Assembly (NCBI GenBank): GCA_001574975.1
Contig: KQ965741.1
Location: forward strand, 124,001 to 188,000
Length of the DNA: 64,000 nucleotides
Direction: 5' to 3'
DNA from: Gonapodya prolifera JEL478
Lineage: Eukaryota; Monoblepharomycota; Monoblepharidomycetes; Monoblepharidales; Gonapodyaceae
The notes under the pieces are model-generated. The model was not told the origin of the DNA. It saw only the letters and a program-made list of their open reading frames with translations, and searched no databases. This document shows, piece after piece, positions 11,656 through 22,040 of this stretch (within the stretch, counting starts at the first letter, position 1; the number at the start of each line of letters is the position of its first letter). Position numbers and translations under genes: made by a program.

Positions 11656-13998
11656 CTACATCACACTGCATTTGTCCCGGTCAGCGGGCCTCCCGCGTCC
11701 GGCACCAGCGTGGTAATTTCCCCCTCGTTTGACAGGTGTTCCCCCTCCATGTACCTCTCTCATCATTAGTTTCACCTCCTCGTCCGTCATTTTTTCGCCC
11801 CGCGCCAGCAAGACAGACATCTCGCTGAGGAGGACCTGCCATGCACGAGCTTCTCGTGCCCGTTGCTCCTCAGAAACATGAGCTCGAACAACACCGATGG
11901 CATACACAACACCGGCGACCATTGCTTTATAGTCTTCGAGTCCAAGTTCAAGCTTTGCTTTGTGCATGTGTCCGATGAGGAAGAGGTCAGCGACTACTTC
12001 ACGGTGATTTCTGCCGAGCGACCGGTGTGTTTGCGTGGCGATGGTATCAATAATTTTGATGAAGGGAAATGACTCAGGTGAGCTGTACAGTCGTTCGTAG
12101 TCTATGCAGAGGTGTTGTGTAACGCAGTACCGAATAAATGAATTGACCAATAACTTACTGGGGTTCTGCGAGAACAAACATTCTTTGGTCAGCTTTCCCT
12201 GGGAAACCGAACAACTCGTTAGCGATACAATTAAGAAGAAGGAGATGGCAAAATTCTCACAAAGAGCTCTGTCGCGTCATCCCTCTTGATAGCAGACCAG
12301 CTCGTGACAACGTCATCCATTTGCTTTTTCGTGACATCAACTGTAAGATCCTCCCAATGTCCCTTTTTCGAGTTTATCAAAGCGTTCCAGTCTAGATCGA
12401 GTTTAAGGTATGGTACTTTGACGCTTCCCGCCGTGTGCAGGGACCGATTCTCTGCCGAATTTCTCGGCTCTGCCATTGGTGTCGCGGTGGCGACGGGTGT
12501 AACAGACGGAACCGAATGAACAGATGGTCTGGCGTGAGCCGCTGACAATGAGGGTGAAGAGATAGATGGGATAGAAGCGACGTCGGACATGTTTCCAGAT
12601 TGGGGAGAGCGCAGTCTAATGAAAGAGGGGTGAATGGGAGTTCGTAAAGATTCTAACGATATACTTCCTACTTACTTGATGACCATGGCCTTGAGCAACA
12701 CATTCTGCGGCGCGTAACCATCTTGGAAGGCTTGCTCAAACTCTTCGGCCGAGAGTTCAGCGAAGCGAACAAGTCTCCAGAGGGAATCAGGGACGCTTTC
12801 ACCCAACCCTGGGTGGGTGGCAATGTAATTACGTACGACCTCGTATCCAACAGCCGGAGAGATGATGGTCCCTCCGTGCTCGTCCGGTATTGACCCGTGC
12901 TCCAATGTCGCTCTAAATAGCTCTGGGCTGGCCTCGTTCAGGGCGCTTGGTTCGGAAGCGAGCTTGTTCGCAAGGGCCCGGAGCACAAACTGCCTGGGCA
13001 CTTGGGGGTCGCGGTACGCGGCGTCCAAGTCCGGGAGCATGAGCAGCTCAAACGGAACCTGAGACCACAAGGCGTTGATACTCTCGTTATCCAGCGGGTG
13101 TGACGACTTGGACTTTATGGCGACATAGCGCCGAACAAGGTCAAAGTTCTTGACCAGGTCTGTGTGGCCGGCGATGGTGGCGAACGCGTCGAACGACGTA
13201 GTGGCAAGGATCTGGTCCGAGGATTCACTGCCCATGACGCGATCCATGAGTGCTTCCATGGCCCGGCGTTCGATCCCGGGGACTCCCCAGATCCGGGCTT
13301 CCTGCGCAATGACGTGGATCTCGTCGGTCGGGGTGGTAGGCTTTTCAATTGCTGTTCTGAGAAGGTTTTCGGCATAGGCGTTGAGGCGGGCCAGGCGGAA
13401 GATGTCGGACACGCGGTGGATCCCGACGACTTGGTCCCATTTCGTTTCGGGTAAAGTCACCTCTCCGTCGTCCAGGCTGTATATCCACCAGAGGCACAGA
13501 CCGAGAACTTCGTGCCGGGACCTGTGTGCGGGTAGAATGGGCACGTGATAAATGGGAAGCCCTTTCGAGCTAATGCCGGCTGTTTGGGTGGGGTTGGAGA
13601 ACAGCTCATTGAAGAACGAGCTGCGGTATGCGAGTATGATTCGATGGACGGGCAGAGAGGATATCTGGCATGGTTCGACGGGTGTTTGTCCCAAAATGGA
13701 ACTTCACTAGGCGCCACGGTCCCTCACATACCTTGTTGTCTGAAGTCCTTATATGCAAGAGAGCGTCCGCAAATCGTCCCTCTGTGAGAAAGGGCAGGAG
13801 TCCCGAAGTGTTCACGCTGCCAATGGAGCTGGAAGGGGGTGCAGAGCTCTTTCGGGATGATTCGTACGAGACCGTCGAGAGCAAGGTCTGGGCGGCGTGA
13901 GGGGGCATCCCGCCAATGGGTTGGCCTAGCGTGGAGTGGTAGAAGCCTAGGTCGCCGCCCGATGGCGGGGACAGGGGTCTTTCACCGTTTCCCATCAT
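11656..13998 (-). CDS. BTB-BACK-globin fusion protein with C-terminal CaaX box (copy A)
   Basis: Start ATG 13998 follows family layout: a Ser-rich leader, then BTB/POZ (FADALLHIRTSD, LPVHRIILAYRSSFFNELF, LGLCLWWIYSLDDGEVTLP, VSDIFRLARLNAYAENLLR), then a BACK-like helical region (MEALMDRVMGSESSDQILA, SFDAFATIAGHTDLVKNFDL, LWRLVRFAELSAEEFEQAF). After a linker comes a globin-like domain (about 12380-11770): VTKKQMDDVVTSWSA (A/B helices), a Pro C2 and CD1 stretch NP-x-YERLY with Tyr at CD1 (codon 12085-12087), then LIGHMHKAKLEL with proximal His F8 (codon 11962-11964), LEDYKAM (G) and ARAWQVLLSEMSVLL (H). The last four residues are CSVM, a farnesylation-type CaaX box. Known: BTB proteins often serve as CUL3 adaptors and globins bind haem. 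Inferred: a membrane-anchored haem-based sensor. Paralogue at 29412-31892. Confidence 0.8.
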
Positions 13999-14462
13999 CT
14001 TCGGGTCGGCACGTCAAGGAGCGGGAGACGGGTTCAGATTTGGAAGATCTGGGGCGTTTGCGTGCAGCGCAAGAGGTGTTTTTCGAGGAATATGCCGAGG
14101 GGCCCGGCGATTCCAGAAAGGTGAGTGACAGGGTCGGTTTTTAGAGTGGGCCCGGTGAATCGAAAAAACGGTAGTATGATTCATCGCGGCCTTCCACCCC
14201 GCCACACCGCTACTGCAGCATCGCCGAATAAAACTTTATAGACAAAAGAAGTTTGGGCTAGAAGCATCTCTGTAATGAAAGCTGATATCCTTAAAGCGAT
14301 TTTCAAAAACCTCCGTTATGCGCTGCATCGCGACATGTAAATATTCCTGCTTATAATAGTTCGCTCCGCCTAAATTCCTCACAAATATGTTCGAATGGAC
14401 TCCTTCAGAATCTCATGATGTTCGCTTGGCAACCGAAGCTCAAATTTGCGACACTCACCACC
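13999..14462. promoter_or_regulatory. divergent intergenic region between BTB-globin A and CHMP2
   Basis: This stretch separates the start of the minus-strand BTB-globin gene from the plus-strand CHMP2 gene and must hold both promoters. It is more AT-rich around 14220-14400 than the flanking coding DNA. No specific operator was recognised. Confidence 0.4.
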
Positions 14463-15581
14463 ATGTTCAAGATATTTGGCAAGCCTGACCCAAAGGAACA
14501 AGTCCGTATTCATCAGTGCCTGTCGAGTGTTTCCTACGGGAGTGCCGCAGGGAAACCAGCGTCCCCTTCCTTGTGAAGCTTGGGTTGAGTCTTACCCCCT
14601 TGTTTCTCGCCCCTGCCTTCCCCTCCCGCACCTCAGGCCCGCAAAAGCCGATCGGAGCTCCGGTCTGTCGAGAGGGACATCGGGCGGGAGCTGACAAAGC
14701 TGCAGCGTGAGGAGGCCAAGTGAGAGCTCGGTTTCACCTAAGCACCCGGAATCGCTGCCCAACGAGCTCCCCGTGCAGAATCATCCAGGAGATGAAGTCC
14801 GCTGCGGCGCAGGGAAACGTCTCGACGGCCAAGATCCTCGCCAAGCAGCTCGTCACACTGCGAAAAGCCAAAGGTTCGTTTCCCCGACAACACAACTCCC
14901 TTCCCCGCACGCATTGAGCCCACCCACCCACCCCGCCGCAGACCAGCAACTGCGCGCCAAGACGCAAATCACGGGCGTGCAGCACCGGGTGACGCAAGTT
15001 GCCGCGCAGCAAACGGTCTCCTCGTCTATTCGCACTGCGACAAAGGCCTTTGCGACCGCAAATAAGGCCACGGACTTGACCCGGATCCGGCAGGACGTAC
15101 AGGGGTTCCAGCGGGAGAGTGCCAAGCTTGGCGTCGTGGAGGATGCCTTGGGCGAGGGGCTGGACGATGTGAGGATGGGGTGCGGTGGGGTTCGTTGTCG
15201 TCGGTGCACTGACGCGGTGGTGTGTGCTGTCCTATGGTACAGGCGCTGTTCGATGAGGAGGACGAGGAGGAGTCGACCAGGGTTATGAACGAGGTAAGCT
15301 CCCCTTCTCTCCCATCCTCTCTTGTTTCACAAAACCAACCGCACACACCCCGCCAAGCTCTACGACGAAATAGGTACCTTGCCTTCTCGTCACCCACTCC
15401 CCTCACCCGCTCAACTCACGCTCTCGCACCCCACACAGGCCTCGACGTGTCGTCCAAACTGGGCACAAATTCCATCCCCTCTGCGCTCCCCAACGTGGGG
15501 CAGGCCAGCCGGGTCCGGCAGCAGTCGCAGGAGGATTTGGAGGCGGAGGAGGAGCTGAGGCGGTTGGGGATAGGCGTGTGA
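14463..15581 (+). CDS. CHMP2: ESCRT-III subunit CHMP2 (Vps2/Did4 type)
   Basis: ESCRT-III filament subunit acting in endosomal sorting and membrane scission; it works with VPS24, which is also in this window. Starts MFKIFGKPDPKEQVR (basic amphipathic start typical of ESCRT-III). After an intron comes RKSRSELRSVERDIGRELTK, then IIQEMKSAAAQGNVSTAKIL and AKQLVTLRKAK (helices 1-2), QQLRAKTQITGVQHRVTQVA, TDLTRIRQDVQGFQRESAKL, then the acidic LFDEEDEEESTRVMNEVLDE and the C-terminal MIT-interacting motif DLEAEEELRRLGIGV. Layout and length match CHMP2B rather than CHMP2A. Five short introns. The Vps4-binding MIM1 pattern (E-E-L-R-R-L) is intact. Confidence 0.9.
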
Positions 15582-16118
15582 CTGTGTTGTGGGGGGCTGA
15601 GGAGTGGCAGGGGGGTGAGGTTGCTTTCATTATTTCTAGGTAGGCAATGCAGGCAGGCACGCACGGCACGAGGGGCCGCCGAGCGAGCGACGAACATTTT
15701 TTTCGATTTTTGTTTGGAAATTGGATTGGAACCAAGATTGTTTATAAAATTCGTATCATGGGAATTGACAAAAACGTACGAAGTAACACACACGACAGAA
15801 GCGCGTGCGCATGGCCTGTTTATAACGTAAAAACTGCTGTATACCTCGGACGCATCGGAAACGTCCTCGTCTCGCTTCGCTTGGCTCTACACACCATCCC
15901 TCCCCACGTCCCACGTCCCATGTCCCGACGCCGCACACATCCAACATCCCGCGCTGAACTACACCGCCTGGCGGCCAACTCCTTCCGCCGTCTCACGTCC
16001 CGCGTCCCACGTCGCCGCGCGCACACACTCCACCAATCACCACCGCTCCACCTCCATTCTATTGCACACATGCGGCTCCCCCCCCATCGCCCACATCCAA
16101 CATCCCACCACCCCTTCC
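15582..16118. other. convergent intergenic stretch between CHMP2 and ARL8
   Basis: Holds the 3' flanks of two convergent genes. An A/T-rich block at about 15695-15760 could carry 3' processing signals for CHMP2. The remainder (15880-16100) is C-rich low-complexity DNA. No gene recognised. Confidence 0.4.
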
Positions 16119-17695
16119 TCACGTCCTCTTCGCATGCCTCGTCAACCACTGCAGGGTCAAATCCATGCCCGATCCATTCTTGCAGCTAGTCGAGTACGCC
16201 ATGACCTCGCGCTGCCCGGCAAGCTCCTTGAGTCCCATCTGCTCCGCAACTTGCTCGGCCGAGAGCGCGTTGGGGAGGTCGTTCTTGTTGCCCAGCACCA
16301 GGACGGGGATGGTCGAGAGGGACGGTTTGGAGAGGAGAGCGTGCAGTTCAGCTCGCGCGGCGGGGATTTTGGCCGGGTCTGTCGCGTCGAGGACGAAGCT
16401 GGCGGGCGGGTGATGATGCGGGTCGGTGGGGACAGGGGGGACGGCAAGGGGGGAGAAGAGGCGTGGTTAGTACGTGTTGGTGCATAAGTGGGCGACCAGG
16501 GCTCTCCACGTCCGTGCGCGAGGTGGGACGGGTGAAAGGTCGGGAGAAGGACCGGTCGCGTCTCCGTCAACGCGCGAGACCCAGACCTACGGTCACTCTC
16601 TGCTCAACCTCTCACGTAATCAACGCCTCCATTGACCACACCGTGCCCACCCAAGTACGAGCGAGTACACCTTTTTCGCCTTCACGAGCACGAGCACGAT
16701 CATGATCACGATCACGAGCGAGGATATCCTCGATGCCCGTTGTGCCGATGTCGACCACACCCTTCCGGCCTCACGAACATGAGCATGCGCGAGTATGTCC
16801 TCGGTGCGTCCCCCCCCCCCCCCCCTCTTACGGACATCTGCACCCATATGAATCGACCAACACGACCCGTCCACCCTTGCTCCTTGACCCTCGTCCGTCG
16901 TCTGACGCGACACCAGTATTTGCATCTCAATCGCCGTGACTCCAGTCCGAACTGCGACTCCTCGCGAGTCTCACGGATAACGTGGTGTTGTACCTCCATT
17001 CCCACCCTCTCACTCTCCCACTCCTCCACCATCCTTCCCAGCGTCGGTCATCGCCTCGCGGCGCCTAGGCCTCGGACCACTCGGCCAGAGTACTCACACG
17101 ATGGCATTGACGCCCTTGCAATAGCGCTCCCACATGTTTCTGAATCTGGCCTGGCCGCCCAAATCCCAGAGCTGGGTGGACGCGTGGAGGGGGAGAGATG
17201 AAGAGAGATGACATGGTGAGAGTAGAATCACGTTGTGTGTGTGCGGTGTATGTGATGGACGATTAGAAGTGAGTAGAAAGCCACAGCGATCACGTGAGAG
17301 GGCACGCGAAGACAGGCACCGCACCTTCATCGTGACATTCCCCTTTGTGACCTTGCGCATGTTGAATCCGACTGTGGGTGTCTGGTCCTCTGCGTAGCGG
17401 CCTTGCTGGATGATTGGGTGTGGATGTGGGGTGGGGATGTCGGAGGAGTGAGAGGGCGGTGAGCGGCAGAGGAGAGGGGTGGAAGGGAAGGACTCACGCA
17501 GATGACGTTAACGAGCGTGGTCTTTCCCGAGTTCTGGAGGCCGACGAGGGTCAGTTCCATTTCCTAGTGGGGACAACACGGGGATGAAGAGCGTGAGGTG
17601 AGCGCGGGGCGGGTGCGGGGAGTGAGGGAGAGACGCACCTCCTTGAAGAAGAGCGAGCGCAGCCAGTCGAGAAACCATGAGAACCACGCTGACAT
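16119..17695 (-). CDS. ARL8: Arf-like GTPase ARL8
   Basis: Small GTPase of lysosomes that links them to motor proteins and tethering factors. MSAWFSWFLDWLRSLFFKE (start 17695) is the hydrophobic N-terminal helix typical of ARL8, which is acetylated rather than myristoylated. Next exons: EMELTLVGLQNSGKTTLVNV (G1), TPTVGFNMRKVTKGNVTMK (G2, switch I), LWDLGGQARFRNMWERYCKG (G3), VNAIV, then LHALLSKPSLSTIPVLVLGN and NKNDLP (G4), and STSCKNGSGMDLTLQWLTRH with stop at 16119. About six introns; the one at about 17094-16410 is unusually long (near 0.7 kb), low-complexity, and holds a run of 17 C on the plus strand (16810-16826). Head to head with NOC4, start codons 87 bp apart. Confidence 0.93.
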
Positions 17696-17782
17696 GTTTC
17701 CGTGTCCGGCCACAACGGGTATTGGGGGTGGAGCGGGCACGAGTTCAGCCGAGAGAGGGACATTCACCCGGACCACAGCAGA
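17696..17782. promoter_or_regulatory. 87-bp bidirectional promoter between ARL8 and NOC4
   Basis: Only 87 bp lie between the two start codons (17695 on minus, 17783 on plus). It must include both 5' UTRs and core promoters, so the two genes probably share a nucleosome-free region. A GGGTATTGGGGG stretch near 17717 contains ATTGG, the reverse of a CCAAT box. Confidence 0.55.
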
Positions 17783-20673
17783 ATGACAAAACAGATGGCC
17801 AAGTCAAAGACAAAGGGCAGGAAGGGGAAGGGCGATGCGCAGGCGGAGAAAGAGGGAGACAAGGGAAGGGACGCTACGCGCGAGGGGGGGAATGGGGGGA
17901 CGGAAGCGGATGCGGCGGAGGGAGAGGGCGAGAATGTGCTGCAGAGGATCGCAAAGCTGGAACTGGACTTCAACGCGTCGCGCGCAAACGCAAACAATCT
18001 GCTCATTCTCATCGACATCCTGGTATGCTGTCGCTCTCTTTCTGTTGACACTGCAATCTCTCGTGGCATCTCGCTCACTCAACCGTCTTCACCTCACCTC
18101 CCACTCCCACCTCCGACCCTTACCCCCCCAACACACACACCAGAAATCAAACCCCACTCCCGAAACAACCCACGCAACTCTGCAATCCCTGCAGCGCATC
18201 TTCGTCTCCCTGTTCAAGGACGGCGAGCTCGACAGGCCACTCAAGAAACCACCGGCCAAAAAGACAACCGCCGACTCCAAACAGGCCGCACCAACAACCA
18301 CGACCACGACGACTACGACGGGAACAAAGCGGAAACGCGATGGCGATGGCCACGACGACGGACAGGGCGAGGACAAAGACCCAGAAACGGCAATCCGCGC
18401 CTGGTTCAGAAAGACCTACGCAGAGTACCTCACGCTTCTTCTTGCCGCGTTGAGGTCAGACGAGCCCGCCGTGCAGGTGTGTTGGTTACGCTGGAAGGTG
18501 GGGGGGCGGGGGGGGGCGTGCGCGTGGGGGAGCGAGGAGAAAACGTATATCCCCGAAGGAGGGCCCCGGAGTCGCACACCTTATCGCAGATTCTTACAGT
18601 ATACGGACGATGTGGGGGAACCAGCTTGGGAGGATAGGTTACGGCTGTTAGTCAATCTTGGGAGTGGAGTATATTCCCGACTGATGGCCGTGGAGTCGCA
18701 CATTTTCCGACGTGCGGCGACATTCTAAATATAGCTTTCACATGTGGCATGGCGGACCCGTCATGTCTCCACCGCTTTCACTTCATTCATTCACCTCCCA
18801 TTTTCCTCCTTCCCCCTCCACCGCAACCGCGCCGCCACTTCGCACACAGCTCCTCTCATTCCGCCTCCTCCTCTCCCTCGTCAAACTCTCCACCATCCGC
18901 GCATCCACCCGCTCCCACTCGTACTCGTTCGACGCAGACCTGCTGTACCGCGTCGTCGAGTCGCTTGCGCTTGCCGTCGAACCCACACCTGCTCCTTCCG
19001 GTCCCACCGGCACCAAGAAGAGCACCCTCCCCACCACCATCACCACCGGCACCACCGACACCGCAATCGACATCGCATCCAAATCCAAAAAGCGCCGCGC
19101 CAAACTCGAAGCGCATCTGGGCCCCGCTGTCGTCGAGGCCGCGTCGCGGTGGGACGATGTGAGGATGTACCTGTGGAAGGGCATCGCGAGGGTGTGTGAT
19201 GCCTGGACCACCTCCGGAGCTAGTACGGGGGGGAAAGTCAAGGTTTTTTTTTTTTTTTTTCTCTCTTCCTTTCATGCTTTGTGCGCTCCAACACCTCGTC
19301 CCACCACCGCCACCGCCACCACGCCCAGCCCACGCCAACACCCCCGACGGCGCCCTCGACGCTCTTCTACCTCCTCTCGTCCCTCTCCGCGCCGTCCACC
19401 CCAGTCGCCTTCCTAGGCGGAGACCCGTCTTCCTTCCTCCCCGCCACAACCACATCTCTTCCGGCCGACCCCCCGGCAGTCCTCGACGGCGACACCCACA
19501 AGCGCGCCTTCTCCGACGCCTGGATCTCTTTCCTCCGCGTCCCCCTCGACAAGGAAACCCTGGAAGAGGCCCTCGTGGTCGTGCATCGCCGCGTCGTGCC
19601 GTACATGGTCGGCGGAGCGAGGTTGATGGATTTCTTGACGGGGGCGTATGATGCTGGTATGTGTCGGGGGTGGGGAGGAGGGGGGAGTGGGTGGCTGTAA
19701 TGACGAATTGGCGTTTGGTATAGGCGGCGTGCTGTCGATATTGGCGCTCAATGGCGTGTTTGCGTTGATGCAGAAACATAATTTGTGAGTGTGCTGTCCA
19801 CTATCGACGTTCCCTTCTTCCTACTCACCTGTCCTACCCCCGTCCACCCCCCTAAAGGGACTACCCCAACTTCTACCCCAAGCTGTACCGCTTGCTCGAC
19901 GACCGCGTCATGCGGGTCAAGTACCGCTCGCGGTTCTTGAGGTTGCTGGATCTGTTCTTGGGATCGACGTGAGTGTTTGTCGCGCTTGGGCAACCCCAAC
20001 CCCGTTCTCATCACTGCCACTCCTCCCAACCACGCCTCTCGATCCTCGAACACAGCCACCTCCCCGCCTACCTCGTCGCCGCCTTCGCCAAACGCCTCTC
20101 CCGCCTCCTCCTCACCGCCCCTCCCGCCGCAACCGTGGCGGTCCTCCCGCTCATCCACAACCTCCTCAAGCGGCACCCAGCCTGCCTTGTCCTGATACAC
20201 CGCTCGGACGAGCAAGTCTCCCAATGGCGGGCCGCACTCGTTGCCGCCGGTGCGTCGGGGAGCGGGTTCCCGGATCCCTACGACCACGCCGAGGAGGACC
20301 CCGCGAAATGTAACGCGCTCATGTCGAGTTTGTGGGAAGTGGCCAGTCTCAGGGGCCATTACCTTCCCGTCGTCAAGGGCCTCGCGAGGGCGTTTGAGGA
20401 CCGGTTGGGAAGGGAGGAGTTTCAGGTGGAGGAGTTTCTGGATGAGGATTGGGTTTCGGTGAGTTGTGATGTGTGTGATTGGGGGCGCTGTTGGGGCGTG
20501 TGTTGATTGACTCTCTGTGTGGGAATTTCGAATCGCAGCTCATCGAGGCCGAAACGACGCGTCCGATCAAGACGGACCCTCCCGCGGGCAGGTGGACGGG
20601 AAGTGCGAGTGATTTGGGCTGGGATAGGGAGCTTGTGGCCATGATGGTGAAGGGTGGGGGTGTAGAGGTGTAG
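17783..20673 (+). CDS. NOC4: nucleolar complex protein 4 (CBF/Mak21 family, 40S biogenesis)
   Basis: Acts with Nop14 in small-subunit assembly and export. N-terminus MTKQMAKSKTKGRKGKGDAQ and a Lys/Glu-rich region, then ENVLQRIAKLELDFNASRAN, LQSLQRIFVSLFKDGELDRP, AIRAWFRKTYAEYLTLLLAA, TQLLSFRLLLSLVKLSTIRA, then the CBF domain: LDYPNFYPKLYRLLDDRVMR, YRSRFLRLLDLFLGSTHLPA, YLVAAFAKRLSRLLLTAPPA, LPLIHNLLKRHPACLVLIHR, DPYDHAEEDPAKCNALMSSL and WEVASLRGHYLPVVKGLARA. These follow human NOC4L closely. About nine introns; one near 18475-18840 is about 360 bp and another carries a 17-T run (19244-19260). Ends at TAG 20671-20673. Confidence 0.92.
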
Positions 20674-21055
20674 AAGTAGAAAAGTTTGCCATACGCACAT
20701 GAAATAGTGTCTGAGCGCTATTAACGTCTTGTTTCCAAAACTCTATGTGAATGACGCCACGGCTGCCCTACTTTTCCCGCGTGAAATGTGGGGTACTCAA
20801 CTCTGAAAAGAAAAAAAAGAAACGGCACAAACAGAAACCCCTCCCGGGTTGGAGAAGAGGGAATAGAATTGCCAACGCGTAATGTACGTCTCCCTCCCTC
20901 CTATCTGCACCCTCTTAACCCACATTGCATATATACGGCACCTTTCCCACCCACTCGCTCGATCCAGACTCTATCTCATCCGCCACCCATGCCGCAATGC
21001 CAGTCTTTTTTTAAGGTGTATGGGAAGAGCGCCCAAGATAGAAGGCACATCGTGG
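20674..21055. other. convergent intergenic stretch
   Basis: Between NOC4 and the NmrA-like gene, both ending here. An A-rich block at 20805-20820 and a T-run at 21005-21012 may serve 3' processing. No coding signal is evident. Confidence 0.4.
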
Positions 21056-21869
21056 TCAACCCCCGGATGAGGAATGGACGTGAGAAGATGCCACATACCC
21101 TTGTAATACTCCAAGTAAACCCAGGGCTGCCCAGATATCCCGCACCGACAGTACCCTTGTCCCCTGTTCAGCCAATGCGTAAGTCATATCCATGTCAACC
21201 ACTACGTCATCGCTGGTCAAAGTTCAGCATACGCACCGTCCACAACACCTCCAACTCTAAAAACCGTCCACTCAATGTCTTTTGCCAAGTTTGATGTTGC
21301 GAAGAGGTCCGCGATTGCAACCATCTCCTTCTTTGCTGAAGGAACCACCACAGTTACCAAGAAGACCGCCAGGGCTTTAAATAAGGGATGCGAGGGGAAA
21401 TAGAAGCATAAAAGCTGCAATATGGCGTATGCTAAGGTTGACGTAGGGACTTACAGCGCCCCAATGAGAATTGATCACCATCAACCCACTTCGAGAACGT
21501 TGATAACACCATCACCCTCTTCACAGCCTTTTCCTTTAGCACAGGAAGGATTCTCGCATAGAACGCAGCAAAGGGATAAGACCCACCCCACGAGATCGTA
21601 TTGGGGCCCAGCAGGGACACCACTGCGCTTAGTGGGGAATCGGGGAAGGACAGCAATGCAGACGAAAGATCATGCTCGACGGTGGGGCCTTCAATGGATC
21701 CCTGGACGGGTATAAAAGTGGCCGGAAAGGTGACCGCTAAGTCGCCGAACTTGACTGGGTTGCGAGCGTACGCAACGACGCGGTGGCCCCGCTCGAGAAG
21801 CACGCGGGCGGTGATGAGACCTGCCGGGCCAGTTCCGCCGAGAAGAAGAACCGTTGTGTGGTCTGGCAT
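21056..21869 (-). CDS. NmrA-like / atypical short-chain dehydrogenase family protein
   Basis: NAD(P)-binding Rossmann protein. Start at 21869: MPDHTTVLLLGGTGPAGLIT, with the glycine-rich GGTGPAG motif right after the first strand, then ARVLLERGHRVVAYARNPVK (Arg suggests NADP binding), VQGSIEGP, SAVVSLLGPN, PVLKEKAVKRVMVLSTFSKW and, after an intron, KKEMVAIADLFATSNLAKDI and EWTVFRVGGV. Final short exon to TGA at 21056 is inferred. The usual catalytic Tyr-x-x-x-Lys of classical SDRs is not evident, as in NmrA/NAD(P)H-binding redox sensors. Substrate unknown. One exon border near 21435 could not be settled. Confidence 0.7.
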
Positions 21870-22040
21870 GTAGTTGATCGACAAGTCAATGCATGTATTT
21901 TGGATAAGCGGCAGGTTGCGCAGAGCGTTGCTGTGGCATCCGCGTGAAAATTTATTCTCCCTCGGCTCCGCAGACCCTTCTGAGTACATTAAAGTTGCAA
22001 TACTTATTAGTACTATTTTGCAATTCTGCTATTTGCCCCG

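Noticed and set aside
18712-19779. Frames of 140-307 codons on both strands inside NOC4
   Set aside because: They are shadows of NOC4 exons and introns; only the NOC4 frame carries family motifs.
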